From Ottowia flava (GTDB lineage Bacteria; Pseudomonadota; Gammaproteobacteria; Burkholderiales; Burkholderiaceae_C), in the NCBI RefSeq assembly GCF_042680565.1, contig NZ_JBHUEJ010000027.1, positions 1 to 64,000 of the forward strand: 64,000 nt of DNA, written 5' to 3'. The number at the start of each line of letters is the position of its first letter. The first letter of the stretch is position 1. The notes under the pieces are model-generated. The model ran no database searches. It was not told the origin of the DNA and worked only from the letters and a program-made list of their open reading frames with translations. This document shows, piece by piece, positions 21,964 through 30,708 of the stretch. Both the position numbers and the translations under genes were made by a program.

Positions 21964-22048
21964 TCAGCTTTGGCCGCGATAGGGCAGTATCTTTTGCGGC
22001 TGTGCCAGTCGTTCGTCCCTATCCACCTCGCCAGCCGGAGCCGCTTTC

Positions 22049-22693
22049 ATGCCCAAGTTGATCGTCTCGATCGACGGAGTCGTCGTCAAGGAAGTTCAGT
22101 TGACCAAGGACCGGTCGACCATTGGCCGGCGCCCATACAACGACGTGGTCATCGACAACCTGGCGGTCAGCGGCGAGCACTCGGTCATCCAGATGGCTGG
22201 CGGTGTCGCCACGCTGGAAGACCTGGGCAGCACCAACGGAACCTACGTCAACGGTAAGTCCGTCAAGCAGCACGTGCTGGCGGACGAAGACGTGATCGAG
22301 GTCGGCAAATACAAGCTCAAGTATCTGGACCGCGAAGGCGTGTCCGCTGCCGCTCCGCTGGGCACCGCCACTGGCTCGATCCCCATGGGCATGAATTCTG
22401 GCTTAATGTCGTCGCCGTCGGATCAGCCCGCTCGCGGCCCGCGCGTGAAAGTGCTGTCCGGATCCGCCGCTGGGCGCGAGATGGAACTGACCAAGGTGGT
22501 CACCACCATCGGCAAGCCAGGCGTGTGCGTCGCTTCCATTACACGACGGACGCACGGCTTCGATTTGGCGCAGGTCGATGGCGACCAGGTGGCTACGGTG
22601 AACGGCGTTGCCTTGAGTGCCGGTCCCGTGACCCTGACAGGACGCGATCAGATCGATTTGGCCGGCATCCGCCTCGAGTTTCTCGAGAGTTGA
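22049..22693 (+). CDS. FHA-domain protein
   Basis: The product has 214 residues. The N-terminal FHA domain (about 18-90) has TIGRRPYNDVVIDNLAVSGEH and LGSTNGTYVNG, the phosphothreonine-binding loops. A linker with Gly/Ser/Met follows. A second, degenerate FHA-like half (VKVLSGSAAGREMELTKVVTTIGKPG) ends the protein. It probably links phosphoprotein state to the adjacent cyclase. It is in one direction with the phosphatase and cyclase, with gaps of 85 and 40 bases. Confidence 0.9.
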   Translation: MPKLIVSIDGVVVKEVQLTKDRSTIGRRPYNDVVIDNLAVSGEHSVIQMAGGVATLEDLGSTNGTYVNGKSVKQHVLADEDVIEVGKYKLKYLDREGVSAAAPLGTATGSIPMGMNSGLMSSPSDQPARGPRVKVLSGSAAGREMELTKVVTTIGKPGVCVASITRRTHGFDLAQVDGDQVATVNGVALSAGPVTLTGRDQIDLAGIRLEFLES

Positions 22694-22733
22694 TCCGTGG
22701 CGGGGCACGTGACCGCCTGATGCACGGGTCACG

Positions 22734-24974
22734 ATGTTTCGGACCACCCTGAAGCGTCAGCGTCTGCGGGTCATGGCCACCGCATTGGTGGTGCTGGCGG
22801 CCGTGCCGCATGTGCTCGGGCTCTGGACTGTCCCACCCATCGATCAGCTCGATCGCGCGGTGTACGACCTCCGCCTGCAACTGACGATGCCGGACACGCT
22901 GGATGAGCGAATCGTCATCATCGACATCGACGAGAACAGCCTGGCCCAGATCGGCCAATGGCCGTGGGACCGCCGCCAGCTCGCCGCATTGGTTGATGAG
23001 CTCGCCCGCCGGCAGCAGGTGGCGGCGTTGGGCATTGACGCGGTGTTTGCCGAGCCTGATCGCGGCTCTGTACTCGGTCGCCTCCAACAACTGGCGACCG
23101 GCCAGCTCAAGCACGATGCGCTGTTCTCCGACTGGCTGGCGCGCAACGCCGACCAACTGGACCATGACGCCGTGTTCGCCAAGGCCTTGGCCAGAAGTCC
23201 CGCGGTGTTAGGGTACTACCTCACCAGCGATCGGGGCGGCGTTCGGGGCGGCGCCTTGCCCGCTCCCATTGCGCCGGACACGCCATCCCTGCCGGGGCTG
23301 CTGTCGTGGAACGGCTTTGGCGCGAACATCCCTGCCCTGAGCCGGGCGGCACCGCGCTCGGGGTTCTTCAACGCGGTGACGGATCCCGACGGCATCGTGC
23401 GTTCCGCGCCTGTGATCGCCAGCTTCGATGGGCAGCTCTACGAATCGCTCGCGCTGGCGGTGCTGAGGGAAGCGACCAAAGCGTCCGCCCTGCGTATCGA
23501 GCGCGAGCCCGGCGCGCCCCAGGGGGCGGTGAGCGCGCTGCATTTGACCGGTGACCAGGGATCTCAACGTCTGTCCCTGGACCCGCGAGGAACCGCCCTG
23601 ATCCCGTTCCGCGGTCAGGGTGGGCCGGGCGGCGGCGCCTTTCGCTACATCCCCGCGGCCGACGTGCTGCTTGGCAAGCTACCGGACGCCTCGCTGGCGG
23701 GCAAGGTCGCGCTGATCGGCTTCACCTCGCCCGGACTGATGGACTTGCGGGTCACCCCGGTCGGGCGTGCCTACCCGGGCGTGGAGATTCACGCCAACCT
23801 GATTTCAGGTGCTCTGGACGGGCGGGTGCCCGTCAAACCGCGATGGAGTCCCGTGTTCGAGCTGGCTTTGATACTGGGCATGGGCGCCGCGCTGCTGTTC
23901 GCCATTCCCGCCCTCAGTGTCGGCCGGTTCATCGCCTTGGGCGTCGCCCTGGTGCTCGGGCTGGTGGCTGTCAACACGGCGCTGTTCCTGTCCCTGAATT
24001 GGGTGTTGCCCCTCGCGGCGGGAATGCTGATGCTCCTGGCGGCGCTGGCCGTGAACCTGTTCCTGGGCTACCTGCTGGAAGTGCGGGCGCGGCGCAAGCT
24101 GGCCTTGCAGTTTGCGACCTACGTGCCGCCTGAGCTGGTGCGGCAGATGGTCCGCAACCCCGAGCGCTACAGCATGCAGGCGCGCGCCGAAGAGCTGACT
24201 GTCATGTTTTGCGACCTGCGCGGTTTCACCACTTTGTCGGAAAGCATGGAGCCGCTGGCGCTGCAGGCGCTGCTGAACGACGTGCTGACACGGCTCACCC
24301 ACGCTATCCGCGCGCACCAGGGCACCATCGACAAGTACATGGGCGACTGCGTCATGGCCTTCTGGGGCGCGCCCGTGGCCATGCCCGACCACGCGCGCCT
24401 GGCGGTCGATGCCGCGCTGGCCATGCTGCAAGCCATGCGCGAGCTGAACGCCGAGCGCGCGGCCCAGGGTGCGCCGCCGGTGCTGGTCGGCATCGGGCTC
24501 AACACCGGCGTCATGTCGGTCGGCAACATGGGCTCGGACCTTCGGCGCGCCTACACCGTCATCGGCGATGCCGTGAATCTGGCCGCGCGACTGGAGGCGC
24601 TGTCACGCATCTACGACGTGGAATTGGTCGCCAGCGAAGCCACCTTGCAACGCGCCGCCGACGCCGGCCACGTCTGGCAGGAACTGGACCGCGTGCGCGT
24701 CAAGGGCAAGCACCAGGCGGTCACCATCCACACCGTGCGGGCCGCCGCTGGGCAAGGCGACGCTGCGCTGCGCGCCGAACTCGCTCTGTGGCGCCAAGCC
24801 CTGCCTTTGTGGCGCGACGGCGCGTTTGCCGAGTTTGCTACAAAAGTTAACACGCTGCGCGAACGGAATGCCAACTTTTACCTTTACCGGCTGTACGCCG
24901 GGCGGGTAGCCTCCTGTCTTCAAACGCCGCCCGGCCCCGGCTGGGACGGCACCACAGTATTCGACGCCAAATGA
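22734..24974 (+). CDS. CHASE2-domain class III adenylate/guanylate cyclase
   Basis: The product has 746 residues. An N-terminal membrane helix (about 12-30) precedes a large extracytoplasmic CHASE2 sensor (about 38-370), then three membrane helices (about 370-450). The cytoplasmic cyclase domain runs from about 480 to 670. Its metal aspartates lie in MFCDLRGFT and YMGDCVMAFWG, and the catalytic Asn/Arg motif is GDAVNLAARLE. The ELTV...F start and IDKYMGD lysine are intact, so it should be active. It makes cAMP or cGMP in response to an envelope signal. The gene after it encodes a cyclic-nucleotide phosphodiesterase. Confidence 0.95.
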   Translation: MFRTTLKRQRLRVMATALVVLAAVPHVLGLWTVPPIDQLDRAVYDLRLQLTMPDTLDERIVIIDIDENSLAQIGQWPWDRRQLAALVDELARRQQVAALGIDAVFAEPDRGSVLGRLQQLATGQLKHDALFSDWLARNADQLDHDAVFAKALARSPAVLGYYLTSDRGGVRGGALPAPIAPDTPSLPGLLSWNGFGANIPALSRAAPRSGFFNAVTDPDGIVRSAPVIASFDGQLYESLALAVLREATKASALRIEREPGAPQGAVSALHLTGDQGSQRLSLDPRGTALIPFRGQGGPGGGAFRYIPAADVLLGKLPDASLAGKVALIGFTSPGLMDLRVTPVGRAYPGVEIHANLISGALDGRVPVKPRWSPVFELALILGMGAALLFAIPALSVGRFIALGVALVLGLVAVNTALFLSLNWVLPLAAGMLMLLAALAVNLFLGYLLEVRARRKLALQFATYVPPELVRQMVRNPERYSMQARAEELTVMFCDLRGFTTLSESMEPLALQALLNDVLTRLTHAIRAHQGTIDKYMGDCVMAFWGAPVAMPDHARLAVDAALAMLQAMRELNAERAAQGAPPVLVGIGLNTGVMSVGNMGSDLRRAYTVIGDAVNLAARLEALSRIYDVELVASEATLQRAADAGHVWQELDRVRVKGKHQAVTIHTVRAAAGQGDAALRAELALWRQALPLWRDGAFAEFATKVNTLRERNANFYLYRLYAGRVASCLQTPPGPGWDGTTVFDAK

Positions 24975-24990
24975 GCGCAGGGAGCGATTC

Positions 24991-25794
24991 ATGAGGGTGC
25001 GTGTGCTCGGCTGCTCCGGCTCCATCGCTCGCGATTGCAAGACAACGTCGTTCCTGGTCGATCAGGATGTGCTCATCGACGCCGGCACCGGCGTCGGTGA
25101 CCTCACGCGCGAGGACATGCTGCGCGTGCAGGACGTCTTCCTTACCCACTCGCACCTCGACCACGTCGCCTGCCTGCCGCTGATGGTCGACACCATCGCC
25201 GCCGCCCGCGCCGGCCAGCCCCTGCGGGTGCATGCCCTGCCCGCCACCATCGCCGCGCTGCGCCAGCACCTGTTCAACGACCTGATCTGGCCCGACTTCA
25301 CCCGCCTGCCCTCGGCCGAGTCGCCTTTGGTCACCTTCCACCCGCTCGAGCCCGGCGCCACCCGCCAGGTGCAGGGCCGCACCATCGAAGCCCTGCCCGC
25401 CGAGCACAGCGTGCCCGCCGTCGGCTACGCAGTGCGCGGCCCCAATGCCGATGCGCCGTGGTGGGTCTTCAGCGGCGACACCGAACGCAACCCGGCGTTC
25501 TGGCAGCGCATCAACCAGATGCCTGTGGCGGCCCTGGTCATCGAAACCGCCTTCAGCAACCGCGAACGCGACCTGGCCCAGCTGTCGTGCCACCTGTCGC
25601 CCGAAGTGCTGGCCGACGAGCTGGACCAGATCCGCGCCGCCAGCCGCTACCCCATCTACATCACCCACACCAAACCGGCCGAGACCGAAACCATCATGCG
25701 CGAGATCGCGCAGTTCGACCAAGTCCGCCCGCCGCGCAGCGAAGTCGCGCACGACATCCGCTGGCTGGTCGCGGGGCACGTGTTCGAGCTGTAG
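24991..25794 (+). CDS. Metallo-beta-lactamase-fold cyclic-nucleotide phosphodiesterase
   Basis: The product has 267 residues. It begins MRVRVLGCSGS and has the metal site THSHLDH near 51-57, AEHSVPAVGY, FSGDTERN and ITHTKP. This is the layout of class II (yeast PDE1-type) 3',5'-cyclic-nucleotide phosphodiesterases. The gene begins 16 bases after the cyclase stop, so synthesis and breakdown of the same second messenger are likely co-expressed. AGGGA precedes the ATG. Confidence 0.88.
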   Translation: MRVRVLGCSGSIARDCKTTSFLVDQDVLIDAGTGVGDLTREDMLRVQDVFLTHSHLDHVACLPLMVDTIAAARAGQPLRVHALPATIAALRQHLFNDLIWPDFTRLPSAESPLVTFHPLEPGATRQVQGRTIEALPAEHSVPAVGYAVRGPNADAPWWVFSGDTERNPAFWQRINQMPVAALVIETAFSNRERDLAQLSCHLSPEVLADELDQIRAASRYPIYITHTKPAETETIMREIAQFDQVRPPRSEVAHDIRWLVAGHVFEL

Positions 25795-25845
25795 GCGCCC
25801 CGCAGGGCTGGGCGTGCAGCCAGCCGCAACTGACAAGCGCCTTAA

Positions 25846-25910
25846 TTCAGTGTCAAATAGGACTCCAGCGCTTGCCTGACAAGCGCTAACAGCTACTATT
25901 TTTATAGTTT
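25846..25910 (+). repeat. Family A repeat 3' of phosphodiesterase gene
   Basis: This is one of the best copies, with TCAAATAGGACTCCAGCGCTT, CAAGCGCTAACAGCTAC and TTTTTATAGT. It follows the gene in the same orientation. Confidence 0.85.
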
Positions 25911-26113
25911 TAGGCGAGGGATGAACGGGTTTTGACGGCTTCGCATCCCACGGGCTTGCGGGCGCCGGAAGCTGACATTCTTTGGTCTTCATCCGAAATC
26001 TGACGAAATTTGTCAGCCCCAGTGACACATCGCGGCGCCACAAACTGTCACAACCGACCGGCCAAACCCCTGGGCCCGTGAACTAGCTCACGAACCAGCT
26101 CCTCTGGCACGGT

Positions 26114-26129
26114 TGGCACGCCGGGTGCA
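26114..26129 (+). promoter_or_regulatory. Sigma-54 promoter of pilin gene
   Basis: TGGCACG-N4-GTGCA matches the -24/-12 consensus TGGCACG-N4-TTGCA with one change. The GG and GC are 12 bases apart. The predicted transcript would start about 70 bases before the ATG. PilR/RpoN control is typical of type IV major pilins. Confidence 0.82.
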
Positions 26130-26206
26130 AACAAACAAGGCGTGCGGCGACGCACCAAGCGTAGTGTCTCCAACGGTTCTTCCAACCAACTTTGAAGGAA
26201 ATTGAA

Positions 26207-26740
26207 ATGAAAGCAATGCAAAAAGGTTTCACCCTGATCGAATTGATGATCGTCGTGGCCATCATCGGTATTCTGGCTGCCGTGGCGCTGCCGGCGTATC
26301 AGGATTACACGGTTCGTGCGCGTGTGTCCGAGGGCTTGGTTCTGGCAAGCGGCCTCAAGACGCTGGTGGCTGACAATGCTTCTAACGGTACGGCGGCCGC
26401 CGAAGGTGGCCTGTTCAAAGGCATGCCTACAGACGCCGCTGGTACTACGTTCTGTAACGCTGCAGGCACGTGCTCACTCAACGGCGGTGTGGGTGCTAAG
26501 AGCGTCAACACCATCGTGGGTACGACTGCCAACGGCTCGATGACCATCACTTACCAAGCGAACGCCACGGGCAACACCATTCAGCTTTGGCCGTCCGCTA
26601 GCGGCGCGCTTCTGGTGGCTGGTACGATCCCGACGTCCTCGCTGGTTTGGACCTGCTACACGGCCGGTAAGACGGCAATCAACGGCGCCACTAACGGTGC
26701 CACGATGCTGCAAAAATACGGCCCTGCCGAGTGCCGTTAA
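26207..26740 (+). CDS. pilA: Type IV major pilin
   Basis: The prepilin has 177 residues. A short basic leader MKAMQKG is cleaved before FTLIELMIVVAIIGIL, with glutamate at position 5 of the mature helix. The globular domain has two cysteine pairs, the last in the D-region (TCYTAGK...PAEC). AAGGAAATT precedes the ATG at 26207; the upstream in-frame ATG at 26192 is unlikely. Downstream genes encode a TfpZ-like accessory protein and a Wzy/PglL-type ligase, so the pilin may be O-glycosylated. A strong terminator follows. Confidence 0.95.
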   Translation: MKAMQKGFTLIELMIVVAIIGILAAVALPAYQDYTVRARVSEGLVLASGLKTLVADNASNGTAAAEGGLFKGMPTDAAGTTFCNAAGTCSLNGGVGAKSVNTIVGTTANGSMTITYQANATGNTIQLWPSASGALLVAGTIPTSSLVWTCYTAGKTAINGATNGATMLQKYGPAECR

Positions 26741-26783
26741 TTTAGCTATTCGACGCACAAGCTCCAAGCTGGTGTGTCGAGTG

Positions 26784-26818
26784 AAAACCAAAAGGGCGCT
26801 ATGCGCCCTTTTGGTTTT
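26784..26818. terminator. Strong rho-independent terminator after pilin
   Basis: A 16-bp perfect stem (AAAACCAAAAGGGCGC with its complement) closes on a 3-base loop TAT and ends in TTTT on both strands. It lies only 25 bases upstream of the TfpZ-like start, so it may limit read-through and keep pilin mRNA in excess. Confidence 0.93.
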
Positions 26819-26843
26819 ATGACATCCTTCGAAATACTTCTTT

Positions 26844-27608
26844 ATGCACGTAGAGCGCGTTCGGTTTTCGATGCTGTGGGCGGCACGCCATGCAGTTGTC
26901 AGTTTGTTGGTCGCGCTCGGTTCTGCCGCGCTCGTGTTTGGCCTCTGGTACCCGATGCCCTACCGCGCGATGCAGGGGGTCGGGTCAATCTATTTGCTGA
27001 TACTGGTAGTGGATGTCGTTTGTGGCCCGCTGCTGACTTTGGTAATGGCAACCCCAAAGAAATCGAGACGAGAGCTGTTTTTTGACCTCGGGATTATTGG
27101 TTTGATTCAGGTGGCCGCGTTGTTGTACGGGATGCATGCCGTCTGGATTGCGCGGCCTGTGGTATTGGCGTTTGAGAGTGATCGTCTTGTAGTCGTCACC
27201 GCCAATGAAATAGATAAGTCCGGGTTGAGCAAGGCACCGGAAGGGCTGCGTCAACTAAAGAATACTGGGGTTCTGGAAGTTGCAACCCGCCAGCACAGAT
27301 CGAACGCAGAGTTGCTGGAGGGGATTGACCGATCAATGGCGGGCGATTCGCCAGCGATGCGCCCAGATTGGTGGGAACCGATGAGCCAGCATCTCAATGA
27401 AATGCGAGCAAAAGCAAGGCCGCTTTCCGAACTCACCGCACGCAAACCTCAACACGCAGATTTGTTGAAGGGTGCGGCCGTCAAGACTGGCACTGAATCA
27501 ACATTACTTTGGTATCTGCCACTGACCAGCAGCAGGACCAAAGATTGGATCGCCTTGCTGGATGCGCAGATGAAGGTCGTCGGATACGCACAAGTCGATG
27601 GTTTTTGA
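26844..27608 (+). CDS. TfpX/TfpZ-family type IV pilin accessory protein
   Basis: The product has 254 residues. Three N-terminal membrane helices (about 10-32, 42-62, 78-98) are followed by a soluble domain. The blocks FGLWYPMPYRAMQGV, VVDVVCGPLLTLVMATPKKS and ELFFDLGIIGLIQVAALLYG are typical of TfpX/TfpZ proteins. These proteins act in the inner membrane to allow assembly of the cognate pilin. The G+C content is lower than in neighbours, as is common for pilin accessory genes. A strong terminator lies just upstream. Confidence 0.87.
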   Translation: MHVERVRFSMLWAARHAVVSLLVALGSAALVFGLWYPMPYRAMQGVGSIYLLILVVDVVCGPLLTLVMATPKKSRRELFFDLGIIGLIQVAALLYGMHAVWIARPVVLAFESDRLVVVTANEIDKSGLSKAPEGLRQLKNTGVLEVATRQHRSNAELLEGIDRSMAGDSPAMRPDWWEPMSQHLNEMRAKARPLSELTARKPQHADLLKGAAVKTGTESTLLWYLPLTSSRTKDWIALLDAQMKVVGYAQVDGF

Positions 27609-27727
27609 GATAAGACGGGGAAATCGTTAGAAATCGGGGCCCGGAGAAAACAGGGTTAGATGAAGATTTTTCTTAGACAACGGTAAAAGTGGGGTCAGAT
27701 CACGATTTTTGGTCCGCCCACCCGGGG

Positions 27728-28312
27728 TCACGCGACGCTCAAATCCGCCAGGTCGACATAAATCTCGCTCAGCGTGACATTAGCACCCAGGCATTCCAGC
27801 GTGAGCACGTCGCCCGGCGCGGTCAAGCGTTGGTGCTGCCAGCGGCCATCAGCGGCACGCTGATACAGGTCGGCTTGCAGGCTGTCCTGGCGCAGCAGCA
27901 GGTATTCGCGCAGGCTGGGCAGCAGGCGGTAGGCCAGCAGCTTTTCGCGCGTGTCGATGTGTTCGGTGCTGGGCGAAAGCACTTCGACAAGCAGGCAAGG
28001 GCGGCGCACGTAAAGCGGTTCGCGGTCGGTGGGGTCGCAGGCGAGCACCAAGTCGGGGTAATAGAACCAGCTGCCGCTGTCGTGGTCGATGCGCACCTTC
28101 ATGTCGGCTGTGAACAGTTGGCACCCCTTGCGGCGGGCGTGGGGCAGCAGCAGGGCGCTGAGCGAGAGGGCCAGCAGGCCGTGCGCACGGCTGGCGCCGC
28201 CCATGGCGACGATCTGGCCGTCGAGGTATTCGTGCTTGACCTCGGCGCGCTGCTCAGCTTGGAGATAGTCGTCCACGCCAAGGCGTTCGAGCGGGTAGAT
28301 GGCGGCGTTCAT
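27728..28312 (-). CDS. Uma2-family (DUF820) PD-(D/E)XK-like protein
   Basis: The product has 194 residues. YLDGQIVAMGGASRAHG, the YPDLVLACDPTD strand and VEVLSPSTEHIDTREKLLAY match the Uma2/DUF820 fold, which has a restriction-nuclease-like active site. The function is unknown; these genes are numerous in some bacteria and are often linked with mobility. Here it lies antisense between two pilin genes, suggesting insertion into the locus. AAGGAC precedes the ATG at 28312; the frame extends further but without support. Confidence 0.85.
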   Translation of the reverse strand: MNAAIYPLERLGVDDYLQAEQRAEVKHEYLDGQIVAMGGASRAHGLLALSLSALLLPHARRKGCQLFTADMKVRIDHDSGSWFYYPDLVLACDPTDREPLYVRRPCLLVEVLSPSTEHIDTREKLLAYRLLPSLREYLLLRQDSLQADLYQRAADGRWQHQRLTAPGDVLTLECLGANVTLSEIYVDLADLSVA

Positions 28313-28406
28313 GGGCAGTCCTTCGAGGGCTAGGCCGTCAGTGTAGGCGGCGGCGGGCGTTTTGCCCCCGCCGGGCAGGGCCGAGGGCATGGGCACAATC
28401 CAGCCC

Positions 28407-29972
28407 ATGTCCTTTGTTCCTCTGTGCGCACTGCTGGTGGCCCTGCCCTGGCTCTGGCCCTTCACCTCTGGCCCCGTGGCGGCTACGCTGCCGTATCTGG
28501 CGGGCGTGACGGTGGCGGCTGTGCTGCTGCTGGCGTGGCCGGCGCGGGCTTCGGGGCGAGATGCGCCCCTGCGCGCAGTGGCCGCGGGCTGGCTGGGGGC
28601 GGCGCTGGTCAGCGGTGGGATCGCGCTGCTGCAGTATTTCGATCTGGAGGGTCCGCTTTTCCCTTGGGTCAACATAGCCGAGCCGGGGCAGGCGTTCGGG
28701 AATCTGCGCCAGCCCAATCAATTGGCTTCTCTCCTGGTGATCGGGCTGTTGAGCTTGCGCTGGTGGTTGCGCAGGGGCCTGAGCAACCGGCTTGCGGCGG
28801 GCATGGCCGCGCTGCTGCTGACGGCGCTGGCGGCCACGGCCTCGCGCGTGGGTCTGGTGGAGTTTCTGGCAGCGGGGGCATTGAGCCTGTGTTGGGCAGC
28901 GCGCGGGCGCTGGCGCATGGCGGCGCTGGCGGTGCTGGGCGCGCTGGTGCTGTATGCACTGGCGGCCGTGGCGCTGCCGTGGGCGCTGCAGGCGAGCGAA
29001 GGTGCGGCGGGGCGTGATCTGATCGAAAGGCTGCGCAGCGCTGAATCCACCTGCGGGAGCCGCTTCATTCTCTATAGCAACGTGCTGCACCTGATCAGCC
29101 TGAAGCCGTGGATGGGCTGGGGCTGGGGCGAGCTGGCCTATGCACACTACATCACGCTGTACGACGGCCCGCGCTTTTGCCACATCCTCGACAACGCGCA
29201 CAACCTGCCCCTGCATCTGGCGGTGGAGTTGGGCGTGCCGGTGGCGCTGGCGGTTTGCGGGCTGATTCTGTACCTGGTGTGGCGCGGGCGCCCTTGGGCT
29301 GAAACGGACCCGACGCGGCAGCTGGCCTGGGGGGTGTTGCTGGCGATCGGGCTGCACAGCCTGGTGGAATACCCGCTCTGGTACGGCCCGTTTCAGATCG
29401 CGGTTGGGTTATGCCTCTGGATGCTTTGGTCCACCAGACCGCAACGCACAAGCGCGAACAGCTATGTAAGCGATAGCAATATTGAGTTGAACGTAGCTTC
29501 AAGCGGTCGCTGGCAAAGGCTGCGCTGGGGCGTTGCCGCGGTCATGTTGGCGGCCGTCGCCTACGTTGGCTGGGATTACCACCGCATCAGCCAGATCTAC
29601 CTGCCGTACGAAGAGCGCTCGCCCTGGTACCGCGATGACGCCATGGGCCACGCCAAGCAATCGTGGCTGTTTGCCGGTGCGGTGCGTTTCGCCGAAGTCA
29701 CCACCCGCCCGGCCACGCGGGACAACGCCGAATGGATGCTGCCCGAGGCGCTGCGTGCGCTCCATTTTTCGCCCGAAACGCGGGTGATCACCAAGGTGAT
29801 CGAAAGCGCGACCCTTTTGGGCCGGGACGACGTGGCGCTGGCGCACCTGGCGCGGTTCAAGGCGGCATTTCCCGCGCAGTACCGCGAATGGACGGCCGAG
29901 AACCGCCGCCTGACCGAAGGCGCGCGCGTCTGGCGCGAAGAGGCAGCCGGGGCGTCGGCAGCCTCTCAGTGA
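28407..29972 (+). CDS. Wzy/PglL-type O-oligosaccharyltransferase
   Basis: The product is a polytopic membrane protein of 521 residues with about ten helices. The periplasmic loop carries WGWGELAYAHY and DNAHNLPLHLAVELGVP, the conserved Wzy_C/PglL motif with the essential histidine, and later HSLVEYPLWY. It probably transfers a glycan to pilin. A family A repeat is embedded at codons about 347-361 (RTSANSYVSDSNIELN), just before the last membrane helix, without breaking the frame. The start at 28407 is chosen to put the first helix at the N-terminus; 28389 is an alternative. The C-terminal soluble part ends in an Ala/Ser tail. Confidence 0.87.
   Translation: MSFVPLCALLVALPWLWPFTSGPVAATLPYLAGVTVAAVLLLAWPARASGRDAPLRAVAAGWLGAALVSGGIALLQYFDLEGPLFPWVNIAEPGQAFGNLRQPNQLASLLVIGLLSLRWWLRRGLSNRLAAGMAALLLTALAATASRVGLVEFLAAGALSLCWAARGRWRMAALAVLGALVLYALAAVALPWALQASEGAAGRDLIERLRSAESTCGSRFILYSNVLHLISLKPWMGWGWGELAYAHYITLYDGPRFCHILDNAHNLPLHLAVELGVPVALAVCGLILYLVWRGRPWAETDPTRQLAWGVLLAIGLHSLVEYPLWYGPFQIAVGLCLWMLWSTRPQRTSANSYVSDSNIELNVASSGRWQRLRWGVAAVMLAAVAYVGWDYHRISQIYLPYEERSPWYRDDAMGHAKQSWLFAGAVRFAEVTTRPATRDNAEWMLPEALRALHFSPETRVITKVIESATLLGRDDVALAHLARFKAAFPAQYREWTAENRRLTEGARVWREEAAGASAASQ
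29441..29485 (+). repeat. Family A repeat inside the pilin ligase gene
   Basis: ACAAGCGCGAACAGCTATG followed by GCGATAGCA fits the right half of the element. It is read in frame as SANSYVSDSN in a cytoplasmic or periplasmic loop. Confidence 0.7.
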
Positions 29973-30029
29973 GTGGTTGAGCCCGTTTGGGCGGGCTGCG
30001 TGAAGACCAACGACGGCAAGGCGTCGGCT

Positions 30030-30090
30030 TGAGGTCAAATCACGCTGTAGCGCTTGCTGGTTGTGCGCAGGCAGCTATTGAATTGGGAGT
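30030..30090 (+). repeat. Family A repeat 3' of the pilin ligase gene
   Basis: It contains GAGGTCAAATCACGC, TGTAGCGCTTGCTGG and GCGCAGGCAGCTATTGAATT. It has the orientation of the upstream gene and lies at the convergent junction with moaC. Confidence 0.85.
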
Positions 30091-30091
30091 G

Positions 30092-30595
30092 TCAGCGGGG
30101 CGCTGCTACAAAGCTGCCCGATTTGCCGCCGTGCTTTTCCAGCAGGCGCACGCCGGTCATCACCATGCCGCGGTCGGCGGCCTTGCACATGTCGTAGACG
30201 GTGAGCAGCGCCACCTGCACGGCGGTCAAGGCTTCCATTTCGACGCCGGTGGGGCCGGTGGTTTCCACGGTCGCGGTGCAGTGCACGGCGGCCGGGTGGT
30301 CGGCGTCCGCGGCCGCCGTCTGCAGCTCCAGCGCCACGCGCGTCAGGGCCAGCGGGTGGCACAGGGGAATCAGGTCGCTCGTTTTCTTGGCGGCCATGAT
30401 GCCGGCCAGCCGCGCAACGCCCAGCACATCGCCCTTCCTGGCCGTGCCCGACTCGATCAGCGCCAGCGTGGCGGGCAGCATCTCGATGCGCCCCGTGGCC
30501 ACGGCCACACGCCGGGTGGCCACCTTGTCGCCCACGTCGACCATGTGGGCTTGGCCCTGGGCGTCGAAATGGGTGAGGGGTGAAGTGCTGCTCAT
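30092..30595 (-). CDS. moaC: Cyclic pyranopterin monophosphate synthase
   Basis: The enzyme acts in molybdenum cofactor synthesis, converting the MoaA product to cyclic pyranopterin monophosphate. The product has 167 residues. The conserved DLIPLCHPLALT (about 74-85), GPTGVEMEALTA and YDMCKAADRGM motifs are all present. The ATG at 30595 (MSSTSPLTHF) was chosen; the frame is open to 30838 but reads into the neighbouring leader. It is divergent from the M48 gene. Confidence 0.97.
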   Translation of the reverse strand: MSSTSPLTHFDAQGQAHMVDVGDKVATRRVAVATGRIEMLPATLALIESGTARKGDVLGVARLAGIMAAKKTSDLIPLCHPLALTRVALELQTAAADADHPAAVHCTATVETTGPTGVEMEALTAVQVALLTVYDMCKAADRGMVMTGVRLLEKHGGKSGSFVAAPR

Positions 30596-30708
30596 CGAAA
30601 CATCCAATGGAAGGCGTGCGGGAACGCTGGGGTGCAATCCGGCATCATACGGGCCACTGTCTTGACCAGGCCTGCGACCCGTATGAGGGGTCGGCAGGCC
30701 CGCTGCCT

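Larger units (their letters stand above)
25795..26206. other. Intergenic region upstream of pilin
   Basis: There are 412 bases without a gene. It contains a nearly complete family A repeat (25846-25910) and a sigma-54-type promoter (26114-26129). Between them lies ordinary sequence that may hold PilR-binding sites upstream of the promoter. Confidence 0.6.

Noticed and set aside
24833..24850. Possible family A fragment GCTACAAAAGTT in the cyclase gene
   Set aside because: Only the edge resembles the repeat; the CAGCTAT core is missing.
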